DNA from: Saxidomus purpurata
Taxonomy: Eukaryota; Mollusca; Bivalvia; Venerida; Veneridae
Direction: 5' to 3'
Assembly (NCBI GenBank): GCA_022818135.1
Contig: JAFMSR010000028.1
Span: forward strand, 475,086 to 539,085
DNA: 64,000 nucleotides
Both the position numbers and the translations under genes were made by a program. Shown one piece after another: positions 43,538 to 56,422 of the stretch. Numbering within the stretch: the first letter of the stretch is position 1; every line of letters starts with the position of its first letter. The notes under the pieces were generated by a model. That model did no database searches. It was not told the DNA's origin and was given only the letters and a program-made list of their open reading frames with translations.

Positions 43538-44985
43538 AGTCCTTTTTAAAACGTAAAAAATAACCAATAATTCCGAAAATTTCGAAAAAATGAAATGCTG
43601 CTTATGTCTATTTTTTACTCGTTCGAAAAGAATTCTGAAATGAATTCCGAAAATACAACGGTCTTCTTTTATAATATCTATTCTCCAGGTATCAAGCTGT
43701 TTGAAAAAAACATACGTTGAAAGATTCATCTAAAGTACTAGGTGTGGTTATTTACTTCACGCAGTTTTTTCAATTAAATGTATAATGTTCAGATGTTTTT
43801 AAAAGTACAACTGTATTCATAAGTAAATGAAATCACACGATAATGTATTCTAAAAGGAAGTCCTTTTTCTTAATTTTCAAAATCGGTTTCTTTCATATTA
43901 TAAATCCCGGTGATGTTTACTTCACACACCCATAATTGAATGTAACAACCTGCTGCTTTTTATCCTCACACATCTATCATTCAACTGTAAATGAACTGTT
44001 TGGGTGTGTCGAAATGAGTATCATATAATATGTAAAGACTTAATTGATGAAAATTTTAACTTCACGCTGTCTTTTCAATATCAATGCAAATTTAATGTCA
44101 CAACATTTTTATTCTGTATGACTACGGAAACGTATATTGACACCCTTTATATATGTTCTACATTTTCTTAACTTATCAAGATATGCGTGTATTATATATA
44201 AGTAATCAAATACTTGAGACTAAATAATGTGTTGAAGTATAACATAAGGGAATCTAGGAGATATTTGTGCTGGTTGTTATTTTTTTGTGGGTATAGGTTG
44301 TTTTTTTATGTGTTGCAGTTCGTGATATTTTTGTCAGCAAATATCATTTTTATAGAAATAAGCTACTTAATTAACTGGAAATAAACAAAATGAAAGTATA
44401 TGGCATGTTGTACTAAACTAAGGAGTGTAATATATCCTGCAAAAATAAAAGTGACAGAAAAGACAAAGATATATATCTTCAATATTTTTAACTTTCTCCA
44501 CCTTTAAGTTTATATTCCTTTCAGCGCAAATAAATCATAAATTTTTACTATGACAATCTAATACAATAAAATTGGTAAAAAGGATATGAATTGCTGATCA
44601 AAACTTATTTCTTAATTTAGATACAAAAGGGCAACTGTAAATCAGAACTTTGTATCTTCGTTCTTAGATAGACCAATAAATACGGCGAAATATATATAGG
44701 CTCAATATAGAAAATAATATTTTTATTAATTAAAATTTATATATATAAAGGAGGTCAATATACGTTTACGTAGAATGACTGATGATACTATATAAATGCA
44801 AATTGAATTTCTTTCAAAAACATGACCTTTTTAATCTATATGATGAGATTATTAATTTCACGTAGTATAAAACCTTATCGTGAGAAAAATCTTATTCTAC
44901 CAGTTCATTATTTAAGACTTATATCTGTCTTAGTTCAAATTGTTAACCGTAGTTAATATACGGTATTAATACTTTCAAATTGTAG
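43538..44985. other. AT-rich spacer inside the Polinton
   Basis: No supported frame on either strand. Presumably the promoter/leader region for the leftward genes. Confidence 0.4.
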
Positions 44986-45464
44986 CTACTTAAAACAAAT
45001 GAAAAAATATGTTTCAAGAATTCTGGTTGGACTTTTTTGTTTAAGTTTATTAATTTCATTCTGCATCATTGTCACACTCTGTTGTAATGTCTGCATCTGA
45101 ATCTAAAGATAAAAACTATCATAGTATGAAGTCAGTTGGTTTTAATTTTTTTAAATACAGAAACAACCTTTCATCAATGTAATTTAAAAGCTTTTAACTG
45201 TCTTGATATGTTTAAAAACTATCATAGTATGAAGTTAGTTGGTTTTAATTTTTTTAAATACAGAAACAACCTTTCATCGATGTAATTTAAACGCTTTTAA
45301 CTGTCTTGATATATTTTACAATTAAAACATTAATTAAATAGTTAATTGTATGTAAGATAAACTGCTAAACATACCTGTAATTCCAACTGTCAATTTCTTT
45401 CGATAATTGCTCGATTATTATTTCTTTCCTCAATCAAAATATTTACTAGTTGATTCACAGCCAT
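44986..45464 (-). pseudogene. Small coiled-coil protein, two exons, one nonsense codon
   Basis: Exon 1 (45464-45375, 30 codons) starts MAVNQLVNILIEERNNN and ends CAG before GTATGT. The intron is 45374-45103 (ending TATCTTTAG). Exon 2 (45102-44986) gives IQMQTLQQSVTMMQNEIN then KLKQKSPTRIL. Hydrophobic residues fall at heptad spacing, so a short coiled coil is likely. TGA at 45392-45390 interrupts exon 1. The ATG follows AAAA in good context, and this is the first gene of the leftward arm after the right TIR. Function unknown. Confidence 0.5.
45111..45316. repeat. 103-bp tandem duplication in an intron
   Basis: Copies begin at 45111 and 45214 (AAAAACTATCATAGTATGAAG) and differ at only a few bases. 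It lies inside the intron of the coiled-coil gene. Confidence 0.9.
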
Positions 45465-45821
45465 TTTTATTCAATTTATTAAAATATCAACACTTCTGAT
45501 TTAGACAAAATGAGAACTGAAAATACCGGTTTGGGTTATATTTGTTTTTGGGCGTTGGCGATGATCATATGTTCTTCAAACAGGATTACTGTTTAATTTA
45601 AATACTTAAACAGTATGTCCTTATATCCAGGAACGTTAAATTAGCATAATGTAATTGGTTTCCCGAGGTTATTGGCGTTAAAATATTATAACTTCGTTAT
45701 AACATGAAATGTCCGCTGCTGTATCTCAGCGTGTATAAACTATACTCTCTTTAAATGTATCGTTTTAAATATATATTAAAAAAATAGTTTTTCAAGGTTA
45801 TTAACATTCATGTTTCTTTTT

Positions 45822-46044
45822 CTATCACGATTGGTGGAAAATAGACTCTTTTAAAACAATGTGTCTCCATTCAAGGGCATCACTCTTGCGATAATAAACA
45901 CCCAATTTCTGTAACAGTTACTTCCCCTACATCGTTCATGCGTAAACATATCGTAATAAGCAAAAATATCAGTATGGGCAAATTTCGGGTATGGGCAAAT
46001 TTCGGTGAGGGGGGGGGGGGGGGTACACTCAATTTACTACTACT
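45822..46044. repeat. Polinton right terminal inverted repeat
   Basis: Inverse of 27038-27257, ending AATTTACTACTACT. It holds a poly-G run at about 46008-46023 that is longer than the matching C run on the left. Confidence 0.93.
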
Positions 46045-46050
46045 AATATC
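46045..46050. repeat. Right target-site duplication AATATC
   Basis: Identical to 27032-27037. Confidence 0.95.
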
Positions 46051-46720
46051 ATGTCAAAAACGAATACATTTTCTTTTGATGAACAACTATTTTGCAGAGA
46101 GAATGAAGTTTAACATGCCAACAATATACTGGATATTGACCGAATTTACTAAACTTTAATTATATAAATATATATTTGGATGCCACATATATGTTGAGTT
46201 AAACCCTTTATTTGATTTAAGAATAGGAAAAGACATATAAATAAAGAAGCAATAAATCGTCCAGATTATAATGAGTTACATAATACAATACGGTGAATAC
46301 AGTTATACATGATGGCATACATTGTATCAGTTATTTGGATGAAATCTTTCTGAATATTTTTTCACTCCAGACGTAGCTCATATTTTCAACTTCAGTATAG
46401 ACAGTGCATAATTCCAGACTTATTAAAAGACGAATTTGTCATTTTCAGGTAGAGAGAAAACGTATTCTTACACTTTAAAACGTTACTATTTCAAATCTAC
46501 CGACAATTTTGAAAATATTTAAATGACATATAACAAACCAGTTACATTTATTCTTTAAAGTAAATGACATTTTGCTAATTTAAAATATTCCATCTGGAAT
46601 TAGAAAACGAACCCATGTCAAACTGCAACGACACTTAATTGATCCATGGTTGAAAAATATTGACTATTGTAAATTTCAACGGACAGTAGTTATTATTTTT
46701 CGGACATCACTGTTAAGTTA
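46051..46720. other. Non-coding AT-rich stretch right of the Polinton
   Basis: Nothing recognised. Confidence 0.4.
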
Positions 46721-46724
46721 CAGA

Positions 46725-46912
46725 ACTGTTAAGAACTTCAAATCGTATCTAAGCAGTCGTAAACAAAGACTTAAAGTTATTAATCGTTTTTCCGAAACAA
46801 AAACACAAATCAGAGATTCTCTAAGGTTCTGTAATAGGCCCTCTCTTATCTCTGCTATACATCGATGACTTAGCTATAATATCAAAGTCAGTAAGTGTCG
46901 AAACGTTGGGCG
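46725..46912 (+). pseudogene. Non-LTR retrotransposon reverse transcriptase fragment
   Basis: NFKSYLSSRKQRLKV and RFSETKTQ match the palm-region signature 'WFxSYLxxRKQxV' of LINE reverse transcriptases. In the next frame GSVIGPLLSLLYIDDLAII matches 'GSVLGPLLFLLYINDL'. The frame change near 46820 and the lack of flanking domains mark it as a dead fragment. Confidence 0.75.
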
Positions 46913-46959
46913 GTGTTAATGATTAGTGTATCCTAAATAATATGTATCTGCACCCCATC

Positions 46960-47590
46960 AAACCAAACAAGAGCTGTTTGTAACACACGTATGCACCCTT
47001 GATGCAAAAGTTGAACTATTCAAGGAACAGTTTTGAAAGTAAAAGTCACTGTTAAATTGTAGAATTAAATAAATTGGAAAAAAAACACAGTCATCTTGAC
47101 CCCCCCCCTCCCCCCCCCTCTAGAACAATTAAAGAATTTAACAGTGACTTTGACCCTAGTTAAAAAAACAGTCACCTTGACTGTTTCATGTGTGTCCTTG
47201 TTCATAGACACTTGCTTAAAACAATTTAAAATTTAAAAAAAAATATATAAAAAATGTATCTTTAGTAACAGTGACCATGACCTTAATTGGTTTTGCCTAC
47301 AATTTTAAAATTTAAAAGAAAAAAATCGAAAGAAGATCTATTTTTAGTTCAAAAGAAACGTTTCAAAATGCTAGGCCCAAGCATTCTCGAGTTATCATCC
47401 GGAAACTGTTTTACAATTCCGGGTCACTGTGACATTGAGCTTTAATATACTGGCCTCAAAAACAATAGGGGTCCTCTGCTGATCACCGACCGACCGACCG
47501 ACATACCTAAGAACCAACTGACCGACAATTGCAAACCAATATACCCCTCTTCTTCGAAGGGGACAGAATAAGTAATTGCCCAAAATTATA
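46960..47590. repeat. Non-autonomous repeat with (ACCG)n
   Basis: From ACAAGAGCTGTTTGTAACA through repeated AACAGTGACTTTGAC-like blocks to CGACCGACCGACC (about 47486-47500) and ATACCCCTCTTCTTCGAAGGGG. It has the same architecture as the nested element at 35322-36460. Confidence 0.55.
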
Positions 47591-48439
47591 AAATGAAAAA
47601 AATGTACATGAACACTAATATATTAAAAGGTCAGTGGTAGAACATTAATTAATACAAAAATTCTTAGAATGGAATGACAACAATTTACCCTAGATACACC
47701 AAAGCATTAAAGCATGTAGTAAACTAAATTCCAAAATCTCATTATCGAGACATAACATATATATATTTTTAGTGGTACTTCAAAAAATTAATGTTTCATT
47801 ATGCGTACATTTTGCTTCTGCTGTAGCATGTGGGGGGATTGAGTACATGCAAATAATTGAATCAACAAAATAACAAAATACAAGAAAGAAAGGGTATAGT
47901 TACATGTATACTGAACAAATTGACGAAGACAAGATGAGGCGAAGTGTTACAGGAATTTAAAAGGCTGTCATTTTAAAACTGGTGTTTATATCATTATTTG
48001 GTTTATGCATTTTAGATGCATTTTAGATGCAAAATTATGCTAGTACAAGTTTATAAATATTATGTCAGAACTTATAATGTACTTCAGGGCTACGTTTTAT
48101 TTCGGGAAATCACCTGGTTCTTCTGAAACCTAAAACAAATTACTTAAAATATATTGTAAGTACGCCAGTAAAGACGTATAGAACACCATCCCATCAATTA
48201 TTATTATTATTATATTGTTGTTGTTGTAGTTATTATTACAGAAATAGGGTATATCTGTTCTGTATGCTGTTGTAAGATGTGAAAGATAAAATTTAATGGT
48301 CGGGCATTTTCCCGTCTATTTGCCAAGTTATATAATTTTTGAAAATGTTCTATCAGGATACATGTTCAACCTTCACAAAAAGAGATATAGAACCAGTCGT
48401 TCTAAGCATTATTCGTCTGTTAACCTAACAGTCAATTAA
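47591..48439. other. Non-coding stretch
   Basis: AT-rich, with a short (ATT)n tract near 48198-48215. No gene is seen. Confidence 0.4.
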
Positions 48440-48815
48440 AGAGCGTTCCATGAAACTGGTGTCAAACTAGATGACTTTAATAGCATAAGTAATAGATTAT
48501 TTGCAAGAAGTATTGCTTCACCTAAAACGGTATGCTATACATTCCAGTTTTTATTGGTTAAATCAGTGTTTAAGCTATGTTTCAGTACCGGTAAACATCC
48601 AATAATTTAAGTAAAGTTGTTGTTGTACAATTAATTGGTGGATAGCGATTTAATACAGCAGGTATCTATGTCGATTATTTGTGCCACTTTGAGGCATTTT
48701 TCGAAAAAAGTTGTTATTTAAAATTGTATTTATTTGTCATTTTACGTTCATTTGACAAATTATTTATTTTTAGAGAATATAATCTGCTCGATGTAGGGAG
48801 TACCCCATTTACTTT
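48440..48815 (+). repeat. Diverged copy of the segment preceding Ig exon 4
   Basis: Blocks such as GTTATTTAAAATTGTAT, TGAGGCATTTTTCGA and GATGTAGGGAGT match 60270-60550 in the same order and orientation. The similarity stops just before where an Ig exon would begin, and none follows here. Confidence 0.65.
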
Positions 48816-49905
48816 AAGTATTGCATTTCAAGATATTAAAACAAACGGCTTATGTATTGAAGGAATTAGAAACCTTAAAGCTCTTTTCAGACAAATAAAG
48901 ATATCGAAAACTGTACTGTATTATTGAAGGCACGGTCATAACAGTTTGTATTTGTAAATCTTTGTCAACTATTACCTACCTTCAAATTATTCCTTTATGT
49001 TTTCATATATCAGTTTGTCAATAGGTATATAGTTATCGATCTGGAAATACATTTACCTTTTATATGAGAGGTTTGAAAGGCAGTTAGGAATAGTATCTAT
49101 TAATATCCGTTAAAATGCTGATAAGTCTAAGCAGCGTGTGTGCATGTTAGTTCATAAACTTAAATAATAACGCTTTCTAGTAAATCGTTTTCGTGCAGAA
49201 ACGACATGAAACATGTTCAAAAGTTTTGACATTACTCTATCAGTCAATTTATGCATTGTTATTCAATATGAGTTAATTCAAACGTGATAATGGGGTCTAA
49301 GTGCTTTTTTGCTAGAGATGTGTTTACTATTCTTTCCGGTATTTGCAGGTTACTTTAGGTAAAAAGCGAATACTGACAGATTGTTTTCGTCATATGGATA
49401 TTTATGGAGTGAATGAGTGGTATAATGTTACTATTTAGTTTGTTTTTTTGTTTTTGAAAATTATAATAAATTTACTCATTGTATGAATCAGTTGTAAACG
49501 AGGTCCTTTTGTGTATACAAAGAATGTTTTATGGACAATTTATTGTATGTAAAAGACATACTTCGCTCGTCACTTTTAAATCTTAATGTGTTATATACAA
49601 ATGTATTTGAATTAAACAGTCACACAATTTATTGTTAATACGTCATTTATTGGGTAAACGTCTGATGTGGAAAATTGTAAAAATTTGATGAAGTTACTAA
49701 GTCAAAAATTGTGTATGCGGATTTCAAAGTTCCTGTTTCTTTCAGTTCCTTCAGGCATTCTTCCAAATTTCCGTGATTATTGCCAGTGATTTGTCATACG
49801 TTAGATACTTTTCAAAAAAGAATTGCACTAGTCTAGTGTTATTCTAAGAGTTGTCTCTATTTTCCAGATTGAGTCAAAAACGTAGTACCTGAACTAGTGC
49901 TCTCT
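48816..49905. other. Non-coding stretch, presumed 5' flank of the Ig gene
   Basis: AT-rich; no clear core promoter is identified. The region directly upstream of 49906 may hold the 5' UTR. Confidence 0.35.
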
Positions 49906-49960
49906 ATGATGGTACGAATGGAGATGTGGATGTTTCTCGTAACATTATGCTTGCTTCAAG
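49906..49960 (+). CDS. IgSF gene exon 1: signal peptide
   Basis: ATG-ATG opens 18 codons with a Met-rich start and a hydrophobic core, WMFLVTLCLLQ, then a single G before the donor GTATCTTTT (phase 1). Length, hydrophobicity and phase are those of a secretory signal exon. Joined to the acceptor at 56081 it leads into the first Ig domain in the correct phase. No other signal-peptide exon is seen in the 6.1 kb between. The link over that distance is inferred from phase and orientation. Confidence 0.55.
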
Positions 49961-50248
49961 GTATCTTTTATGTATCTGGTTTCAGAGTTGATGATTAGAA
50001 TGAAGAAATATCGTCGACAGGGTAGGAATGTTATAAGATATATTATTTTACTCCTGTTAAACTGCCGAATGAACGGAAGAGAAAGGAAAACGTTGTATTG
50101 TATCACAATAGGTGTTCTCTTTAACAAAACTGGTGTTGGTAAAGTGTTTACACAAAGTGCATTCCATTTACTTCAAGGTCACGTGAAGATGAGTGGCTCA
50201 ATTACAATACGCTAAAGTGCAGTAACTAGATGTTTGGGTATAAGATGC

Positions 50249-50440
50249 AGGGGAGCGGTTGTGTAGAGGTTAAGGTGTCGGCCGCTCATCCCGGAGGTTG
50301 CGGGTTCGAGCCCCACTGGGGTCACGACCGTACTTCCTCATAAGGCACCAGTACTGGTTTTTTCAGGAAGCGGACTCGAGAGTGACTCGATAAGCTACAA
50401 GCTTTCTTCACAATCGAGCTAAAATAAATTAGTATAAACT
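50249..50440 (+). mobile_element. tRNA-derived SINE, copy 2
   Basis: Full-length partner of 22976-23167: AGGGGAGCGGTTGTGTAGAGG head, B box GGGTTCGAGCCCC, TCACGACCGTAC, tail AGCTAAAATAAATTAGT. Confidence 0.87.
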
Positions 50441-52559
50441 AAGATGCATTTGTTATCAGTATTGGTCCTTGAGTGGCTAACTTTTTCTGGGGTTTACAGA
50501 TTATAGAGCAAGAGGGTACATGTATCACGGTGACTGACGTAATAGAGTTTTAAACATTTGCGTAAACATTAGGTACCTGCCAATATTGTATTTCATTAGC
50601 GATGATTCAAAACCGATAGAGAAGTAATAGGGTATTTTTTGAATAAATCAGATACCCTTGTTTTTTTATTCCCTTTCTATAACATGAAGTATACGTCAAA
50701 TGGGGGTAAAATAAAAAACTGACATTATCCACGCTCAAAGCAAAAGATTGTGTTAATGTTGATATATATTGTCATATAATAATATCAGAACTGTATTTTT
50801 CAAAGTGAAATTCAAATAAACGAGGAGCAAGTCAGGCACTTATAAAAAGTGATGGAATGTAGAGATAATACCAAAGAGTATGTCTCTTAACAGATGCTTA
50901 GTACTTCTTTAAAAGGCCTATGGTCATATCGGCTTTGCTGATACATGTAGAGTAGCTTATTTGTAATAACCTAACATAGTACGAATGTACACAATTATGA
51001 TTTAATACTGATTTGGTGAGTTTCTTTAGAAAAAGTTCTATTCAGAAGATGTTCGTATCTAAATTTGTATTACAATATCACTGGTAAATATTTATTCGAA
51101 GTTTTTAGTTCACGGAATAACTTTTTGTCAACCGTATGACTCGGGTATTTATATATTATAATTATAAATCAGGATGTACATGTATAGCTTACAATCAAGC
51201 TGTATTCAGTAGGTACATGACTAGGCCATGTATTAATCTGATGCAACTGACCTATACATGGATAGTACTTTTGATTTAAAAGATGTTTAAAGGAAATAGA
51301 GCAAATAAGCCAACGAGCCAATGTTCTAGTAGGAAAGCTTGTCATTTCGCCGAAAAGTACTATTTATTGAACTTACGAATATAAATGACAAGACAGAAAA
51401 TAAATGTGAAACAGATCAGATAACACATTAAAAGCCAATGTACATAAATACAAAAGTAGACAAGTGCTTCGATCTAGACGTAATGCGACTGGCCCTTAAT
51501 CCGGAAATTTTCAAAATACTCTTGTATTTCGTAGCAAGTATTTGACAGAACTCCTGAACACAATATAATTGCTTGACATTGTAGTGCAAATGCAGTTACC
51601 GATTAAAATGGTATTTATATACGAAACACAAATGTTGTACATTATACTTGAGTTCAAAGCCTTTTTTACCTGCAAGGTATATGAATAAGTAGCATATCTT
51701 TTTTTTTCCAGTTGTTATGTTATATACGCTAAAAGTAACTATTTATTCCATCGATCATAGATTTTAGTTAACAGGATAAACTTGGTAAAAGAACAAAAAG
51801 TATATAAATACAATTGACTGTGTACATTTATTTTATGTGAATACGAAACAAACAAAACCATTTCATTATAGCTTATAACGCCCGAGTGTGGTATTAGGTC
51901 GAATAAACCTTTTAAAATGTTTCGACTAAGGGAAATCTCATCTCAGTCAAAACATTATTATACAAGCACAATGATTCTGCGTTTCGAGATATTTTCCTGT
52001 CTTATTGTAACGCAGAAAGACCAAGCTTGATAAAGTATTGAGTTGCTTCTGAACACGATAACACTAATGCTGGTACATGAACATAGCATTTGATAATGAC
52101 AAGAACGTATTATTCTGCTATTCTAGCCGAAACTAAATTGTTCTTATTCTAAATGTTAGATTACCATGCAAAAACTCGATATAAAAGATATGAAGTTGTG
52201 TAGACACCTGGTGATGTATTATCTGTACCTTCCGTTATGCCTTACGTGCATCTGTGGGCTTATGGCTATCGTCAAAATGATACATGAATTTTTATTTACT
52301 TTCATTCCGGTCACAAGCTGAAGAAAATCGTTTACGTCCTCCTGAAGCCGTAACACTTCTTTGCAAGAGTAATAGAGAGTGGTTGCACACTATTCTTGAC
52401 TGTTACATGCAGTAACGTAGACCAAACTGAATTATGTGTCCTTTTAGTGTTTTAACAAAACACAAGTTCTTGCAACTTCTATCAACTCCTCTCGATGACT
52501 GCTTCCTACAAGTTCTCGTGTCGAAAGAAGGATCGTGGAGGTTACGGTCAAATGCCACT

Positions 52560-52622
52560 GTCGGGATTCAAACGCACGACCTCCAGGCTATGAGTCCAAC
52601 CATCTACCTCCACAACAGAGCG
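52560..52622 (-). mobile_element. tRNA-like head of a SINE
   Basis: On the minus strand: GTGGAGGTAGATGGTTGGA followed by a B-box-like CGTTTGAATCCCG. No full tRNA fold is evident. Confidence 0.45.
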
Positions 52623-55600
52623 CCTCTCCTAAGTGTTCTGTTGTTTGACTTTAAGACGACAGGAAAATTTTAAATTGAGAAAGTACAAGCATTAATATTG
52701 ATGGGCTCCTAGCAAAGCCTGAGCAAATGACTTGTTAGATTTTGCCAAGTATGTGGTAGTAATCCTTTTGTGCCTTAGCTCTGAAACAGGTCTCAATCAC
52801 AACACGCTCTTCTTCATAGGTGCCCCCTTTAGGTGGTGTGTTGCCTGTAGCTCAATATTGGTTACTCTTTCCGTCAGCTCATTGCCAAGAACATCATATG
52901 TGGGTATCGACTGCATGTACATTTATCGCTACGTCTGTTAAATTATGTATCAATGATTGGTAGGGCATGTGTCAGAATGGAAATATTTCGACCGTCCTGT
53001 AGCTCTGTAATGATTCTTTTATATATGATGGCTCTTACTTCTGCACTGTATTTGGTAGAGTACCTGCCTACTGATGTGTTCACTATCTCGGATCAATCGA
53101 TGGTGTGTATGATGACGGCGTTTTATAAACCACCGTTTCCGAGCCCTCTGTATATACTCGAGACTCGGATTGATTGTATTCCGAGATCCAGTCTTGTGCC
53201 AAACATGTTTTTTGTATATGTTCATATGCCTCATTCAATTCTACCATAGTGCTGGTTATACTGGTGGTACCAGACTTCTTCTTATGCGACAACATGAATA
53301 GAGTTGTAAAGTTATTTTTACTTTTGCTTTTAGCTGTACGCGCAAGTCGTTTGCATCCAGTGCGTGCATTGAAACACAATGTCATCATCACAGATAGTAG
53401 CCTTGACTCCTCTGAAAAGACCGGACACCAAGTCTTATATGAAATATGAAAGAAATTAAGTGTCAACACACCTCCAAAACATCTCTTTTAAGGACTCCAT
53501 TTCGTTTTGAAAACTTACGACGTCAGCTCTGCGAACTGATGTCTTTCTGTTAAACAGGGAGGACTTAATCTATATGTACTTTTACAACGTGTCTCAGATC
53601 CCATTTCGAAGTAGCTCCACAAAGAGACTTTGTCAAACGCTCTTATGAGATCGATCCAAGTTAGACGTGTAATTTTCTTCTATTGGCACATATTTCATCT
53701 CCTGGTCCATGTACTAATATGTAGTATGACCTTTTTTGGGACGGAATTCTCTGAAGCTAGCCTATTGGTCAACCACAATTTAGTTGGTCTCAAAATACAA
53801 TATACCAATTCTTTCGTTGGTTTACGCTGTTCTCTGTGAATTTTAAAGTACGCTGGTGAAACTGAAAAACGTGTTGGATTGATTTTTTATTTTGACCTTT
53901 TTCTTGTTTGGGGACTGGACTCATAGTAACTGCTTTGGTACTCTCATCAACTGAGACTTTGACTCTTAAAAATAAACTGTACAAAACCGTATTTATTTTA
54001 AAAAGCCAAGGCTTGTCAGCATAGCCGTTTGTTGCCGCCTGGACCAGTCGATGTCCTGGATTTAAACTATGGCAGGGCTATGTGAACTTTATTCGAATGT
54101 GACTCTTGTCTATTACCTTTTCCTCAGAGCTATTTTTTTCTTCTCTCTTTCCTAGCTGAAAGTATAACTATAATATATGCATCACGTTTATCCTCGTTGT
54201 CTTTCAAATCAAGGAAATAACTCCTTCTGGCATTTCTACTACCCTACGACATACTGACGTACCCGATACAACAGGTTGCTATCTACAGAGTAAAATTATT
54301 ATCTTGGCTCCATGTGACAATATCGTCTCTTGTGGGTGCATGTCTTCTGGTCTGAAGCACTCTCTGCCGTCTCTTGAAGCCGGTGGCTTCTTGCACTGGC
54401 AGTCGATTAAAATGTCCAAAAGTACGTGGAAATAAAATTATGTTGAATTGTCTGATCTGGAATAGTGTGTTGGCAACTTCCATTCACTAGTCGTTATAAA
54501 TGAGTCGTCTATTTGACATTTCAGTGATATCGCTAATAACCTTGAACAGTGTAGAGACTTTGGCTATGTGAAATCGATTCTTAAGCAATTTCCCGCAACA
54601 TATCTATTCGCATGTAGATTGAACAGGCATTTCCAAGGTGTGATTGTCTGCTGCAGTTGCCAGATCCCAGACACTGGACGTAAACTAGAGCGTTTGCCTG
54701 AGTATAGTAGTAGCAGTGTTTTTACCGATCATACTGGTGTGCTGTACAGAACGTCTGGTAAAGAACTACTTCTAAAACGATGGTCAGCACTATGAAGATA
54801 ATGAGTAGCTACATTTCATAGTTTTAATTCCTGCCAAATTTTACGATTATGAAGTTACGGCTTAGAAGATGAAGCGAAGCCAACATTTTCTATAAACAGG
54901 TCCCTGTGACCTTGACATTTGATCTATTGAATACCATTGAAATGTCTCAGACGTTGGGTTGACAGGATGTATAGGTAATACATACTTCACATTGACGTCA
55001 GATACTGTACATCTTGATGCATTTCAAACCACATGCCTTAGATGCTAACAATTACCCGGGCCAAACGTTAGTGCGCTGTATGTTAAAGACGCGTTTAAAA
55101 TACTATGTGTACATTTAACATGCTGGCAGCAAATGACTATAACCTTGAAAACAGTGCAGACCATGATCAGTCTGTACATGCGTGCATCTTATCATGATCT
55201 GAACCAGCTTTTCAGTCAATACTTTTTCACTAAACACAAAATCAAACAATATCTTAACAGATGAACACGTCCACATTAGCAATTTAGCAGGATAAATTTT
55301 TATAATAAGTATAGGAATAAAATCACTTGAATTAGTCTTATGTTACAAACCAATTTCAATTCTATTATAAACAGAAACAAAAAAGACAGCAACACAACGC
55401 CATTATCATTAGACACGGACGATGTTGAGGTTTACGAAATAAATTATATATGAGTGTAATTTCAGAAGTGCTCTTTCATTCGAAAACATTTATGAAAAGT
55501 GATAATTATTTCATTTTCAGATCAAACCAAAGGTACATGCATTTTCTTTTATAGTAAAACAGTAGAGGTCGTATTTTGTACGTTGGTACGATAAGACGCA

Positions 55601-56080
55601 GTTAAACCATTTCAATACTTGCCAATGACTCCTAAATAGCTTTCCTTAAACTTCAGAGCCATATCAATCAGGTGGACACTATATCTTTCCTAAGGATAAG
55701 AACTTTATAAAAATGCAATTGGTAGAATCTAGATATACACTCGAAGAATCAATATTCTTAAATTTAGATAAACTCATAATGTTCCACGATAAATTATTTT
55801 TAATTGATATAAAAAGTAAACTTAAGGATATTTACACACTGTATTTCTTTAAAAGTCATATCTTTGATCATTAGCGATAAAAAGGCGGAGCTTAGGGCGT
55901 GCCTCCTTCATTGCTAAATAATGTAAAGCTTTCCTTTGAGTTGCAATATCTTGTCTTTAAGAGTACGATACTTACATGTATATATTTCGCAATAACTGAA
56001 AATAATGCAGGTAAAGGTATGTAATATATTCATTTAAACGATTTGAGAACTTATAATAATCAGAAAAGCATTCATTGCAG

Positions 56081-56422
56081 GGAAAATATTTCTTCAGACT
56101 GTGACCCTACACCTATCTAAACAGACTGTACTGGAACACAGTAAGGTTACTCTTACATGTGCATTCACTGGATTTAGAGATGAACAAACCATCAGTTCAT
56201 GGAAGATAGCAAATGTATCAAGTTTTGTATCGCTATATGGTTATATATGTGCAGGCTTAACCCCTCTCAACAATCGGACATTATATCAAGTGAGATGTCT
56301 TCCGGCAAACACCTTTTCTGTGACTATTTTAAACGTAATGCGACAAAATCACAATACAGTTTGGCAGTGTGGATCAGCGGATGGTAAATATAAAAGCAAA
56401 GGAGTCCCCCTCAATGTAACAG
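56081..56422 (+). CDS. IgSF gene exon 2: first Ig-like domain
   Basis: Acceptor TTCATTGCAG, donor GTACGA; 342 bp, phase 1-1. It encodes one V-like Ig domain: VTLTCAFTGF (first Cys), ISSWKIANV (core Trp) and NTVWQCGSADG (second Cys), plus two extra cysteines (YICAG, VRCLP) that may form a second disulfide. Ends NVT, an N-glycosylation site. Extracellular. Confidence 0.8.

Larger units (their letters stand above)
27038..46044. mobile_element. Polinton/Maverick virus-like element, complete ends, defective genes
   Basis: The 19,007-bp element is bounded by inverted repeats starting AGTAGTAGTAAATT and by a perfect 6-bp duplication, AATATC. It encodes the diagnostic Polinton set: retroviral-type integrase, family B DNA polymerase, double-jelly-roll major capsid protein, adenain-like protease and packaging ATPase, plus small virion proteins. 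Genes lie in two converging arms meeting near 31900. Accessory genes on the leftward arm include BIR, PC4-like and several Cys-rich proteins. A 4,328-bp foreign insertion interrupts the polymerase; without it the element is about 14.7 kb, at the small end of the 15-20-kb class. Many genes carry breaks, so this copy is an endogenous relic, although intact target duplications indicate that it inserted as a unit. Confidence 0.97.
49961..56080 (+). other. Presumed first intron of the IgSF gene, 6.1 kb
   Basis: Contains a SINE (50249-50440), a reverse tRNA-like head (52560-52622) and a short repeat block (about 55095-55250, AACAGTGCAGACCATGATCAG). Open frames at 53083-53469 (-) and elsewhere show no domain. 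Confidence 0.4.

Noticed and set aside
43538..43729. Extended N terminus of the PC4-like frame
   Set aside because: The conserved domain starts right after the ATG at 43537; the upstream codons do not resemble it and are probably leader sequence.
53083..53469. 128-codon minus-strand frame
   Set aside because: Composition and lack of landmarks do not support a gene; a decayed repeat is more likely, but I could not identify it.
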